Below, piece after piece: positions 34,903 through 43,893 of a stretch of 64,000 bases of DNA. Origin of the DNA: Streptomyces sp. F63. GTDB taxonomy: Bacteria > Actinomycetota > Actinomycetes > Streptomycetales > Streptomycetaceae. The notes beneath the pieces were generated by a model. That model made no database searches. It saw only the letters and a program-made list of their open reading frames with translations, and was not told the DNA's origin. The position numbers were made by a program, and so were the translations under genes. The stretch is taken from positions 57,247 to 121,246 of the forward strand of contig NZ_JAGPXX010000017.1 in assembly GCF_018070345.1 (NCBI RefSeq). The letters run 5' to 3'. How positions within the stretch are numbered: position 1 is the stretch's first letter; every line of letters starts with the position of its first letter.

Positions 34903-36269
34903 CCGCCGCACCGGACCCGTTGACGCGGGACGCGGCCGAGCGGGCCGGACCCCCGGGGCGGCCACGGGCCGGTGACCTCATGACGTACGCCGCCGGCTCG
35001 GTCGGCATGGGCGTGTGGGTGACCGTCCCGGGGCTGCTCCTGCTGTACTTCCTCACCCACACGCTGGGCGTCCCGCCGTTCCTGGCCGGGCTGACACTCC
35101 TCGTACCGAAGATCGTCGACGCGCTGGTCCACCCGCTGCTGGGCACGCTCTCCGACCGGCAGGCGCGCCGTGCCGGGCACCGGCGGGGCATGCTCCGCCG
35201 GGGGCTGCTGCTGGCGCTCGCCCTGGCCGCCCTGTTCACCGTGCCCGCCGGTCTCACGGGGCCGGGCGCCGCGCTGTGGGTCGGCGGCTGGTACATCGCC
35301 GGCAACCTGCTCTTCGCCTGCTTCCAGGTGCCGTACCTGACGACGCCCTCCGATCTGCGCATCGGCTACCACGAGCGCACCCGCGTCTTCATGTACCGGA
35401 TGCTCTTCCTGACCCTGGGGCTGCTCGCCTCCGGAGTCGCGGCACCGGCCCTGACCGCCGCGGGCGGCCGCGCGGACTACTCCCGGATGGCGGTGCTGCT
35501 GGCGGCGGTGACGGCCGTTTCCGGAATGGTGGGCCTGGCCGGCGTCCGGCGCCTCACCGGCCGCTGCGGCTTCCGCCCGCCCGGCGCCCACGGGCACTCC
35601 GTCCTCGGGGACCTGCGCCTCGCCGGGCGGGACCGCGACTTCCGGGCGCTCGTGCTGTCGTACTTTTTCACCGGCACCACCACGCACCTCTTCCTCGCGG
35701 CACTGCCCTTCTACACCCGGTACGTCTTCGGGGACAGCGGCCTCACCACCGTCTTCATGGGCGGCTTCCTCGCCCCGGCCGTGATCGCCGGACCCGGCTG
35801 GCTGTGGCTGTCGCGGCGGACGGGCAAGCAGCGCGGACTGCTGCTGGCGCAGGGGGTGTTCATCGCCGGCTCGCTGGCGCTGCTGCTGGGCGGGACGGCC
35901 GGCACGGCCTTCACGGTCGCGGTCGTGGTGACCCTCGGCACCGCCTTCGCCGGGCTGCAGCTGCTGGCCTTCTCGATGGTGCCGGACGCGGTGGCCGCCG
36001 CGGAGAGGCGGGGCACGGCCCGCGCGGGCGCGTACACCGGGGTGTGGACGGCCACCGAGGCGACGGGCACGGCCGTCGGACCGTACGTGTACTCCGCGGC
36101 CCTCGCCGCCGGCGGCTTCCTCGCCACCACGGAGGGCCACGCCGTCGTGCAGCCGGATTCCGCGGTCACGGCGCTGCTCCTGGGCTTCACCGTCCTGCCG
36201 GCCGCCCTGATGGCGGTCGCCGCCGCCTTCCAGCGCCGCTGCGGCCTGGACGGGGCCGCGGAGCGGTGA
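34899..36269 (+). CDS. MFS transporter (MFS_2/GPH-like)
   Basis: The 456-residue protein has about twelve hydrophobic spans. LPKIVDALVHPLLGTLSDRQ (about residue 66) and the DLRIGYHERTRVFMYRML region match the glycoside-pentoside-hexuronide/MFS_2 type (D...DP..G..SDR, R..R). GTG 34899 overlaps the SDR stop. As the last gene of the PucR-flanked operon it probably imports or exports the substrate of the FMO/SDR enzymes. Confidence 0.87.
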   Translation: MTAAPDPLTRDAAERAGPPGRPRAGDLMTYAAGSVGMGVWVTVPGLLLLYFLTHTLGVPPFLAGLTLLVPKIVDALVHPLLGTLSDRQARRAGHRRGMLRRGLLLALALAALFTVPAGLTGPGAALWVGGWYIAGNLLFACFQVPYLTTPSDLRIGYHERTRVFMYRMLFLTLGLLASGVAAPALTAAGGRADYSRMAVLLAAVTAVSGMVGLAGVRRLTGRCGFRPPGAHGHSVLGDLRLAGRDRDFRALVLSYFFTGTTTHLFLAALPFYTRYVFGDSGLTTVFMGGFLAPAVIAGPGWLWLSRRTGKQRGLLLAQGVFIAGSLALLLGGTAGTAFTVAVVVTLGTAFAGLQLLAFSMVPDAVAAAERRGTARAGAYTGVWTATEATGTAVGPYVYSAALAAGGFLATTEGHAVVQPDSAVTALLLGFTVLPAALMAVAAAFQRRCGLDGAAER

Positions 36270-36546
36270 GCGGGGGACGCTGACCGGGCACCGCCCTTCG
36301 CCACCCGCGCCGTCCCGGCGGTCCGCGTCGCCCGCGCCGTCCGGGCGGTCCCGGCCGACCCGCACGCGGACCGCCGGGGGGACGGGCGCCGCGGTGGATC
36401 CCGACCGGAACCGGCGTTCGGCTGCGTACCGGGCGGGCCGGATTCCACGATGGTGGGGGCACCCGCTGTCCTCCCGGACCCCGGGACGGACGGGACAACG
36501 GGGACCGCCCGGACCATCCCGACCCGTAAGCGGAGGAAGCAGGCCG

Positions 36547-36765
36547 ATGCCGCATCTGCCCGAGCACGTCATGGAGCGGATCCGGGACCTGGAGCGGCAG
36601 GTCCACCGGCTCACCGCATACGTCAGCAGCGAGCCCGGGGCCGTGGCCCCGGGCGGCTCCCCCTCCGGACCGCCGGAAGGGGAGCCGCCGCCGGAAGCCG
36701 GGGGAACGGAGCCGGAGAACCCGCGGAGCCCGCGGGCGGACGACCACCCGGCGGACGGCACCTGA
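36547..36765 (+). CDS. Small hypothetical protein with N-terminal coiled coil
   Basis: This 72-residue protein from ATG 36547 (after AAGCGGAGGAAGC) begins MPHLPEHVMERIRDLERQVH, a short amphipathic coiled-coil helix, then a Pro/Gly/Glu-rich disordered tail. The strong ribosome-binding site and helical start support a real gene. Function is unknown; it stands alone between convergent-facing units. Confidence 0.6.
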   Translation: MPHLPEHVMERIRDLERQVHRLTAYVSSEPGAVAPGGSPSGPPEGEPPPEAGGTEPENPRSPRADDHPADGT

Positions 36766-36869
36766 CGGCCGCCGGAACGACGCCCGCCGCGCGAGCGACG
36801 CGGCCACCCGGGCGGGAGCGCCCGCCGGCGTCCGGCGGCCGAGGGGAACGGCGAACCGTGGCCCTGCCG

Positions 36870-38783
36870 TCAGGAAACGTCACGCAGCACCGGACGCAGG
36901 GCCTGGATCACCGCCGGGTCCTCGATGGTGGACGGCAGCGCGGGGTCGCCGCCGTCGGCGATGTCCCGCATGGTGCGGCGCAGGATCTTCCCCGAGCGGG
37001 TCTTCGGCAGTGCCGTGACGACGTCGATCCGCCGCAGCGCGGCGACCGGGCCGATCTGCTCGCGGACGGCCGCCACCAGCTCTGCCGTGATCTCGCCGGC
37101 GGGGCGGTCCACGCCCGCCTTGAGGACCACCAGTCCGCGCGGCACCTGGCCCTTGAGCTCGTCCCGCACCCCGATCACGGCGCACTCGGCGACATCCGGG
37201 TGCCCGGCGAGCACCTCTTCCATCGCGCCGCTGGAGAGACGGTGCCCGGCGACGTTCAGCACGTCATCGACCCGCCCCATGATGTAGACGTAGCCGTCCT
37301 CGTCCTTGCGGCCGCCGTCGCCGGAGAGGTAGTAGCCCTCGTAGGCGGAGAGGTACGCGTCGATGTAGCGCTGGTCGTCCCCCCAGAGTGTGGGCAGGGT
37401 GCCGGGCGGGAGCGGCAGCTTCAGGGCCACGGCGCCGTCGGTGCCGTCGGGCACCTCCCGGCCGTCCTCGCCGAGGATGCGGACGTCGTAGCCGGGGACC
37501 GGCAGGGTGGGGGAGCCGGGCTTGGTCGGGTGCGGTTCCAGGCCCATGGGGTCGGCGACGATCGGCCAGCCGGTCTCCGTCTGCCACCAGTTGTCGACGA
37601 CCGGAACACCGAGCAGGTCGCCCGCCCAGTGGTACGTCTGCGGGTCGAGCCGCTCGCCGGCCAGGAAGAGGACGCGCAGTGAGCCGGTGTCGTACCGGTC
37701 GAACAGCTTGCCCTGCGGGTCCTCCTTCTTGACCACGCGGATGGCCGTGGGCGCCGTGAACAGGGTCTTCACGCCGTGGTCGGCGACGACGCGCCAGAAG
37801 GCGCCGGCGTCCGGGGTGCCGACGGGCTTGCCCTCGTAGAGGACGGTGGTGCAGCCGGCGAGCAGCGGGCCGTAGACGATGTACGAGTGGCCGACGACCC
37901 AGCCGACGTCGGAGGCGGCCCAGTAGACCTCGCCCGGGTGGGTGTCGAAGATGTACCGCATGGACCAGCGCAGGGCCACCGCGTGCCCGCCGTTGTCCCG
38001 CACCACGCCCTTGGGGCGGCCCGTCGTCCCGGAGGTGTAGAGGATGTAGAGCGGGTCGGTGGCGGCGACCGGCGTGCACCCCACGGGCTCGGCGCTGGCC
38101 ACGGCCTCCGCCCAGTCCGCGTCCCGCCCCTCGGTGAGTCCGGCGGTGTACTGCGGCCGCTGGAAGACGAGGCAGCGCTCCGGCCGGTGCGCGGCCTGGT
38201 CGAGGGCGGAGTCGAGCAGCGGCTTGTAGGGGACCGTGCGGGACGGCTCGATCCCGCAGGAGGCGGTCAGGACCACCTTCGGCCGGGCGTCGTCGATCCG
38301 GACCGCCAGTTCGTGCGCGGCGAAACCGCCGAAGACCACCGAGTGGACCGCGCCGATCCGGGCGCAGGCCAGCATCGCGACCGCCGCCTGCGGGATCATC
38401 GGCATGTAGACGACGACGCGGTCCCCCTTGGCCACTCCCCAGGACGACAGCAGGCCGGCCAGCCGGGCCACCTCCTCGCGCAGCTCCCGGTACGTGAGCC
38501 TGGTGACGGTGCCGGTGACGGGGCTGTCGTGGATGATCGCGAGCCGGTCCCCGTGACCGGCCTCCACATGGCGGTCCACGGCGTTGTGGCAGGTGTTGAG
38601 CTCCCCGTCCGGGAACCAGCGGTACAGCGGTGCGCGGGAGCCGTCGAGCGCCGTGGAGGGAGGAACCGTCCAGTCGATGTCCCGGGCGGCGTCCAGCCAG
38701 AAACCCTCGGGGTCCTCGATGCTCCGGCGATGGGCGGCCGCGTAGGCGCCCGGCCGGGACGTGTCCGGGGAGGTCACTGCCAT
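36870..38783 (-). CDS. prpE: Propionyl-CoA synthetase (propionate-CoA ligase)
   Basis: This 637-residue acyl-CoA synthetase activates short-chain acids, most likely propionate, to the acyl-CoA. It has the N-terminal domain YAAAHRRSIEDPEGFWLDAA, the AMP-binding loop LYILYTSGTTGRPKGVVRDN, the PrpE-type block VVLTASCGIEPSRTVPYKPL, WWQTETGWPIVADPMG, and the C-terminal catalytic Lys in LPKTRSGKILRRTMR. ATG 38783 follows AAAGGACAGTGGT. Length and the SCGIEP block point to PrpE over acetyl-CoA synthetase. Confidence 0.9.
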   Translation of the reverse strand: MAVTSPDTSRPGAYAAAHRRSIEDPEGFWLDAARDIDWTVPPSTALDGSRAPLYRWFPDGELNTCHNAVDRHVEAGHGDRLAIIHDSPVTGTVTRLTYRELREEVARLAGLLSSWGVAKGDRVVVYMPMIPQAAVAMLACARIGAVHSVVFGGFAAHELAVRIDDARPKVVLTASCGIEPSRTVPYKPLLDSALDQAAHRPERCLVFQRPQYTAGLTEGRDADWAEAVASAEPVGCTPVAATDPLYILYTSGTTGRPKGVVRDNGGHAVALRWSMRYIFDTHPGEVYWAASDVGWVVGHSYIVYGPLLAGCTTVLYEGKPVGTPDAGAFWRVVADHGVKTLFTAPTAIRVVKKEDPQGKLFDRYDTGSLRVLFLAGERLDPQTYHWAGDLLGVPVVDNWWQTETGWPIVADPMGLEPHPTKPGSPTLPVPGYDVRILGEDGREVPDGTDGAVALKLPLPPGTLPTLWGDDQRYIDAYLSAYEGYYLSGDGGRKDEDGYVYIMGRVDDVLNVAGHRLSSGAMEEVLAGHPDVAECAVIGVRDELKGQVPRGLVVLKAGVDRPAGEITAELVAAVREQIGPVAALRRIDVVTALPKTRSGKILRRTMRDIADGGDPALPSTIEDPAVIQALRPVLRDVS

Positions 38784-39189
38784 ACCACTGTCCTTTCTCA
38801 CGGGGACCGCGTGAGCGGCGGTTCCCCTCGCGTCCGGCGCGGCAGCGGCCGCCGTGCCGGAGACGGGCCCGGGATGTGTGTGGGGGGAGAGACGCAGGGA
38901 GACGCGGGGAGGGCCGTCACCGTGTCGCGCGACGCGCGATCCGGGCCCGCCGGCCTGCGGCGTGGTGCGTCCCGGTCCGGCTGATCGGACAAGGTAGCAC
39001 CCCCCTGCGCCGGCGGAACCGCCGAGGCGCCGGGTGTGCCGGACGGGCGCAGGGGAGATCCTCCGGAGAGCTCGGGACACACTCGGCGCGGGACCGCGGG
39101 ACGCCCCGTACGGCACCGCGAGCGCCCCCGGCCGCTCCCGGAAGCGGATCGTCCGGCTGCGATGGCGGAGGGTTGGGTAGGTTCCGGGC
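38784..39189. other. 406-base region upstream of prpE, no gene seen
   Basis: Holds the prpE promoter. A purine tract (GTGTGTGGGGGGAGAGACG near 38878-38900) and the dyad-like GTGTCGCGCGACGCGCG near 38920 stand out. No coding signal is apparent. Confidence 0.4.
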
Positions 39190-39396
39190 ATGAGCGAAGC
39201 CGTGGACGCAGACGAACTCCTCCGCCGGATCAGGGTCGCCCGCGACTGGGCGGTGGAGCAGGAAACCGGAGCCAGGGAGCAGGCCGGCGGAGGTGATGAC
39301 ACGGACTCCCTGGCCGCGAGCATCAACTACGCCGCCTTCTCGGCGGTCCGCGAGGTCCTGGACGTGATCATCACCCCGGGCCGCCATACGCGTTGA
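39190..39396 (+). CDS. Small hypothetical protein
   Basis: A 68-residue acidic protein (MSEAVDADELLRRIRVARDW, then AASINYAAFSAVREVLDVII). It looks all-helical and cytoplasmic. ATG 39190 follows GGGTAGGTTCCGGGC, a modest site. I do not recognise a family; it may be related to the small helical proteins common in Streptomyces arms. Confidence 0.55.
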   Translation: MSEAVDADELLRRIRVARDWAVEQETGAREQAGGGDDTDSLAASINYAAFSAVREVLDVIITPGRHTR

Positions 39397-39581
39397 CGCC
39401 GGCCCCTTCGCGGGTGCCCGCGCGGTGGCCGGTGGTCCCCAGTCACACCGGCGCCGTAGCGGGCGCGGCGTCTCGGGACCGGCGAGCGGTATCAGCGGGC
39501 CGGTGGCAGCAGGCCGTCGGGGCCGATTGACGGATTGGGGACTGCCCCGGATGGGCAGGCAGGCGGAGATGTGTCATGCGA

Positions 39582-39598
39582 ACGTGTCATGCACACGT
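39582..39598. promoter_or_regulatory. Perfect dyad ACGTGT-N5-ACACGT upstream of snapalysin
   Basis: ACGTGTCATGCACACGT lies 33 bases before the snapalysin ATG and overlaps a direct repeat GTGTCATGC (39571 and 39585). LysR-type SnpR sites are expected near snpA; this is a candidate, though no snpR is adjacent. Confidence 0.5.
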
Positions 39599-39630
39599 CT
39601 TCGCTATATCCCCCCACAAGGAGGACGCCC

Positions 39631-40197
39631 ATGCACGTCCGCACCTGCACACGCGGCTTCGCCGCCGCCTTCGCCCTGGCCTTCGCCCTGGTGGGCGGCC
39701 AGGCTTCCGCCGCCCCCTCCACCGCCTCCGGAGAGAGCGCTGCCGCCGCCCGCGTGGTGACCTACGACGCCAGTGCGTCGGCGGAGTTCAAGAGCGCGGT
39801 CGACCGGGGTGCAGCCATCTGGAACGAGAGCGTCAACGGCGTCGAACTGCGTCCGGTCGCCGCCGGACAGCGCGCCAACATCCGGGTCCTGGCCGACGAC
39901 GGCTGGCCCCGTGCCCAGACCACGTCCCTGGGCAACGGCACTGTCTACATGGGCCGGCAGGCCGTCGACCAGGGCTACGACACGGTACGGATCTCCTCGC
40001 ACGAACTCGGCCACATCCTGGGCCTGCCGGACCGCAAGCCGGGCCCCTGTTCGAGCCTGATGTCCGGCTCCAGTGCCGGCACCGCCTGCACGAACCCCTA
40101 CCCGAACACGGCGGAGAAGGCGGAGGTCGAAGGCAACTTCGGCGGAGTGCTTCTGAGGCCGGCGGAGGCGCCGGCCCCGGTGCTGGTCATGGACTGA
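39631..40197 (+). CDS. snpA: Snapalysin-type secreted small neutral metalloprotease (M7)
   Basis: The 188-residue preprotein has a signal peptide (residues 1-28, AFALAFALVGGQASAAP) and a short propeptide. The mature part starts with VVTYDASASAEFKSAVDRGA, typical of snapalysin, and carries the zinc site SHELGHILGLPDRKPG (HExxHxxGxxD, with Asp as third ligand), then CSSLMSG with the Met-turn. Cysteines in GPCSSL and TACTNP would form the conserved disulfide. Secreted casein-degrading peptidase. ATG 39631 follows AAGGAGGACGCCC. A LysR gene usually diverges from snpA; none does here. Confidence 0.92.
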   Translation: MHVRTCTRGFAAAFALAFALVGGQASAAPSTASGESAAAARVVTYDASASAEFKSAVDRGAAIWNESVNGVELRPVAAGQRANIRVLADDGWPRAQTTSLGNGTVYMGRQAVDQGYDTVRISSHELGHILGLPDRKPGPCSSLMSGSSAGTACTNPYPNTAEKAEVEGNFGGVLLRPAEAPAPVLVMD

Positions 40198-40384
40198 TCC
40201 CCGCCGGGAGGCCCGGGACGCGGCCGGCGTGCCCGGTGGGTGCACCGACATGTCCCCCAGGCGGACGGTGCGGCCCGGATCGGCTTCCCCGCCGACGCGC
40301 ATCCGCCCGGCCGGCCGGTACAGCCCCCGCGACGACGGGAAGACCGTCCCCGCTGAGGGCTTTTCCGCTCATGCGCGTGGTTGG

Positions 40385-41286
40385 GTGGTGGCTTTCCCTC
40401 TGGATGGTCCTGTACGGCACGCCCGCTTCGGGCCCGTGCCGTGGCCGGGGGACGACGGCGGACCCGGGGCGGGGACGGGTAGCGGGGCCGGTGGCGGACC
40501 GCCCGGCCGCCGCGGGCCCCGGGCCGGCTTTCCGCCGGCCGGCCACGGTGCGGGGCCCGTCCCGGGCGGGGGCGGGGGTTTCTCCGCCGGCGGGGTGCTT
40601 GCTGTCGCTGGGCGGCTGGCGGGCCGGGTGGACGGTTTCTCCTGGGACCTGGCCGGACAACCCCAGGAACCGCCCCTGTTCACTTTCCCCCGCTGGTCCT
40701 GGCGCCGTCCCCTTCTTCCGGCGGCATGGATGCTGCCCGCTGCACGGGCCTCTTACGAGGGCGTGTTCTCCTACGGGGGCCGTGAGTTGACGCTGCGTGC
40801 CGCTCCCGGGGCGTCCGCCCGTATCTACGGCCGCGGTAGTGCCCGCCGCTGGGCCTGGCTCCATGCGGACTCGGGAAGGATGGTGTGTTGGAGGTCGTCG
40901 CCGCGGTGTCGGCCCGGCCCGGGTTGCGTCGCCTGCCGCCGCTGGTCTTTCTGCGTCTGCGGTATGGCGGGCGTACCTGGCCCCGGCGGGCGGAGCGCTC
41001 CGCCGTGGGCTGGGCGGGCCCGGGCCGGTTCGGGGCTCGTATCGGTCTGCCGGTGTGGATGGTGATGGGCCGTGCGGGGCTGTGCCGTATCCGCGTGGAG
41101 GTTGTTCAGCCGCCGGGGCGTATCCTCGCCCTGGAGTACCGGGACCCGGACGGCTGCCTGTCCGTCTGCCGTAACAGTGGGACCGCTGACGCCCGCATTC
41201 TGTTGGAACGCTGGTGGGGCCGCTGGCGCTGGGAAGCGGTGTGGGCTTTGGAGGGTACCGCGCACGCGGAGGTGGGCAGTTGGTGA
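40385..41286 (+). pseudogene. Unknown conserved protein (possible tocopherol-cyclase/CrtC-like lipocalin), frameshifted, coupled to a GMC oxidoreductase
   Basis: One frame from GTG 40385 reads FPLDGPVRHARFGPVPWPGD, then FTFPRWSWRRPLLPAA, ARIYGRGSARRWAWLHADSG (to about 40875). A second frame takes up as GKDGVLEVVAAVSARPG and runs to the stop at 41284-41286. Adding one G to the GGG at 40873-40875 joins them into about 300 residues. The bulk of the order and the ending WALEGTAHAEVGSW look like one conserved domain. The frame from GTG 40885 alone would encode 133 residues. Its stop overlaps the next gene (GTGA), so they were one unit. True mutation or assembly error cannot be told apart. Confidence 0.6.
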
Positions 41287-43181
41287 GTCTGCGCAGCTTC
41301 GCCGCCGCCCTCCTCGCCGACGACGGTACCGAGCCCTGGACGGCGGGGGTGGGGGACCGGCTGGAAGCCGTGGTCGCGGCCATGCCCGCCCACGCCCGGT
41401 TCGGACTGCGTGCCGCGGCCGCGGCCGCGGACGGTTATGCGCTGGCCCGCACCGGGCGGCCGCTCGCCGCGCTCACCGCGGCGGAACGCGAGAGCGTCCT
41501 CGCCCTGCTGACGGCCCGCCCCGTGCTCGGGGCCCTGTTCGACGTGGTGAAGATGCCGGTCCTGCTGGCCGGTGGGACGGAACGGATGCTCCACCACGGG
41601 CATGGACCGGGCACTACCGGCGACAGGCCGGCCCCGCCGCCGGAGGACCCGCCGCTGGAGGACCCGCCGCTGGACTGCACGCCTTCCGATCACTGGCCGG
41701 CCCGTTCCACGGCCGACGCCGTCGTGGTCGGTTCCGGGGCGGGTGGGGCCGTGGCCGCGCGGACCCTGGCGCGGGCGGGGTTGTCCGTTGTGGTGCTGGA
41801 GGAGGGCGAGTACCACACCACCGGCTGGTTCGCCGCCCGCCCGCCGCTGGAGCGGTTCACGCGGCTGTACCGCGACGGCGGTTCTTCTTTCGCCGTGGGG
41901 TATCCGCCGGTCCTGCTGCCGCAGGGCCGGGCGGTGGGCGGGACCACGGTGGTGAATGCGGGTACCTGCTACCGCACCCCGGAGCCGGTGCTGCGGCGCT
42001 GGAGCGAGGACCTGGGGTTCCGTCTCGCCGGGGACCTCGGCCCCTTCCTCGACGAGGCCGAGCGCAGTCTGCGGGTTGCCCGTCAGCCCGTGGATGTGCT
42101 GGGGGGCAACGGCCGGCTGGCCCTGGCGGGGGCGGAGCGGCTGGGCTGGCGGGCGGCGCCGTTGCGGCGTAACGCGCCCGGCTGCCGGGGCGCCCGCGCG
42201 TGCGTGGCGGGCTGTCCGAACGGCGCCAAGCAGAGTGTGCAGCTGTCCGTGCTGCCGCAGGCGTGTGCGGCGGGGGCGCGGATCGTCACCGGCGCGCGGG
42301 TGTCGCGGATCCTGGTGGACCCGGACACCCCCGGTGGTGCGCGCGCGGCGGGGGTGCGCCTGCGGCGGCGCGGCGGCGGGGAGGCGGAGGTTCTGGCGCC
42401 GTTGGTGGTGGTCGCGGCGGGGGCGGTGCAGACGCCGCTGCTGCTGCGGCGCTCGGGCCTGGGCGGGCATCCGCGGCTGGGCCGGAACCTCAGTGTGCAC
42501 CCGGCGACGAGTGTGGCGGGGCGGTTTGCGGAGGATGTCACTGCCGGGCCGGGGGTCCTGCAGAGTGTGGGGGTGGAGGAGTTGCACGGGGACGGCATTC
42601 TCATCGAGGCGACTGCCGCGCCGCCGGGCATGGGGAGTTTCGTTCTGCCGGGTGTGGGGCGGGAGTTGCGGCGGGAGTTGGAGGAGAGCGGGCACCTGGC
42701 GACCCTGGGGGCGATGATCGGTGACCGTCCCTCGGGGCGGGTCCTGGGGCGTGAACGGGCTCTGGTGCGCTACGGCCTGGACCGCGGTGACGGGACGCGG
42801 CTGATGAGGGCGGTACGGGCGATGGGTGCGGTGTTGTTCGCCGCGGGGGCCGAGGAGGTGCTGACGGGCCTTCCGGCCGAGCCCCGGGTCCGTTCCCTGA
42901 CCGAGCTGGACGATGCGCTGGCCCGCGGTGGTCCGCGGGCGCTGCATCTGTCGGCGTTCCATCCGAGTGGTACGGCCGCCGCCGGGAGCGACCCGCAGCG
43001 GTCCCCGGCGGACCCGGAGGGCCGGCTGCGCGGGGTGCGGGGTGTGCTGGTCGCGGATGCGTCGGTGCTGCCGAGCTGTCCGGAGGTGAACCCGCAGCTG
43101 AGCATCATGGCGGCCGCGCTCGCTGTCACGGAGGCCTGGGTGGAGCGCGGGGGCGCGGACGGCGCGCGGCCCGCCGGCTGA
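41283..43181 (+). CDS. GMC-family FAD oxidoreductase with N-terminal subunit-3-like region
   Basis: The 632-residue protein begins with about 130 residues resembling gluconate-dehydrogenase subunit 3 (SLRSFAAALLADDGTEP...MPAHARFGLR). The FAD domain follows: ADAVVVGSGAGGAVAARTLA (about residue 147), GRAVGGTTVVNAGTCYRTP, GCRGARACVAGCPNGAKQSV (cysteine-rich segment of this subfamily), and at the end LSAFHPSGTAAAG and LPSCPEVNPQLSIMAAALAV. Members oxidise alcohols or cholesterol-like substrates. It is translationally coupled to the frameshifted upstream gene. Its catalytic His pair is not obvious; HPSGTAAAG supplies one His. Confidence 0.88.
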   Translation: MSLRSFAAALLADDGTEPWTAGVGDRLEAVVAAMPAHARFGLRAAAAAADGYALARTGRPLAALTAAERESVLALLTARPVLGALFDVVKMPVLLAGGTERMLHHGHGPGTTGDRPAPPPEDPPLEDPPLDCTPSDHWPARSTADAVVVGSGAGGAVAARTLARAGLSVVVLEEGEYHTTGWFAARPPLERFTRLYRDGGSSFAVGYPPVLLPQGRAVGGTTVVNAGTCYRTPEPVLRRWSEDLGFRLAGDLGPFLDEAERSLRVARQPVDVLGGNGRLALAGAERLGWRAAPLRRNAPGCRGARACVAGCPNGAKQSVQLSVLPQACAAGARIVTGARVSRILVDPDTPGGARAAGVRLRRRGGGEAEVLAPLVVVAAGAVQTPLLLRRSGLGGHPRLGRNLSVHPATSVAGRFAEDVTAGPGVLQSVGVEELHGDGILIEATAAPPGMGSFVLPGVGRELRRELEESGHLATLGAMIGDRPSGRVLGRERALVRYGLDRGDGTRLMRAVRAMGAVLFAAGAEEVLTGLPAEPRVRSLTELDDALARGGPRALHLSAFHPSGTAAAGSDPQRSPADPEGRLRGVRGVLVADASVLPSCPEVNPQLSIMAAALAVTEAWVERGGADGARPAG

Positions 43182-43442
43182 GCGGCCGGCTCCCGGCGGG
43201 CGGGCCCCGCCCGCCGCTTCCGGGCGGCCGGGCGCGGTGGGAGGGGTGTTCGCCGTCTCCGGGTCCGTATGGACGGGGGTGACGCCGCGGCCGGAGGGTG
43301 TGGTCCGGTACCGGCCGGGACCGGGACCGGGACCGCGCGCCGCTCCGGCTGCGGGCGTCTCACCGGGAGGCCCGGACCGCGGACGCACCGCCGGCCACGG
43401 ACGGCTCCCCGCCTCCCGTCAGTGATGGACCGGGAGGTGAGC

Positions 43443-43893
43443 ATGTCGCGAGCCGGGGGCGGGAACCGGATGTACCGGGTGATGGTCCTCGGGCCGGCCG
43501 GGGGCCGCGGTGGTGGCCGGGGGAGTGGCCGCGACCGGGGCGTTCGCCGGGCAGGAGGGCGCCGGCGAGCCCGGCGGTCAGCAGACCGCCGCCCAGGTCG
43601 TCAGCTGCCCGTCGGCGGACGGCCGGCTGCCGGAGGTCCGCGCCCGGGCGCGCGCCGAGGTCGACCGCGAACTGGCGGGCCCGGAGCGGCAGCTCGCGGA
43701 GGCGAACGAGCGGCTGGCCCGTTCGCAGGGCGAGGGCGGCCCCGACGTGGTGCGGAACGCCGTCCTCGGCCCGCTGCTGGACAAGCGCGGCGCGGTGCTC
43801 GACCGCATCGGGCAGGCGATCGACCGCGAGGGCGGCGAGCGGCCCCAGGGACTGGAAGCCATGGACGCCTGCGGACTCGACGCGACTGCCTGA
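43443..43893 (+). pseudogene. Small secreted helical protein, probably frameshifted in a G-run
   Basis: ATG 43443 follows a strong GGGAGGTGAGC and encodes MSRAGGGNRMYRVMVLGPAG; after the G5 run at 43500-43504 the reading must move to the frame VVAGGVAATGAFAGQEGAGE, which ends at 43893. Removing one G yields about 150 residues with a signal peptide, then CPSADGRLPEVRARARAEVD and a helical coiled coil (LAGPERQLAEANERLARS). The second frame alone (start 43510) gives 127 residues without a signal start. Exported coiled-coil protein of unknown function. Could be decay or an assembly error. Confidence 0.55.
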
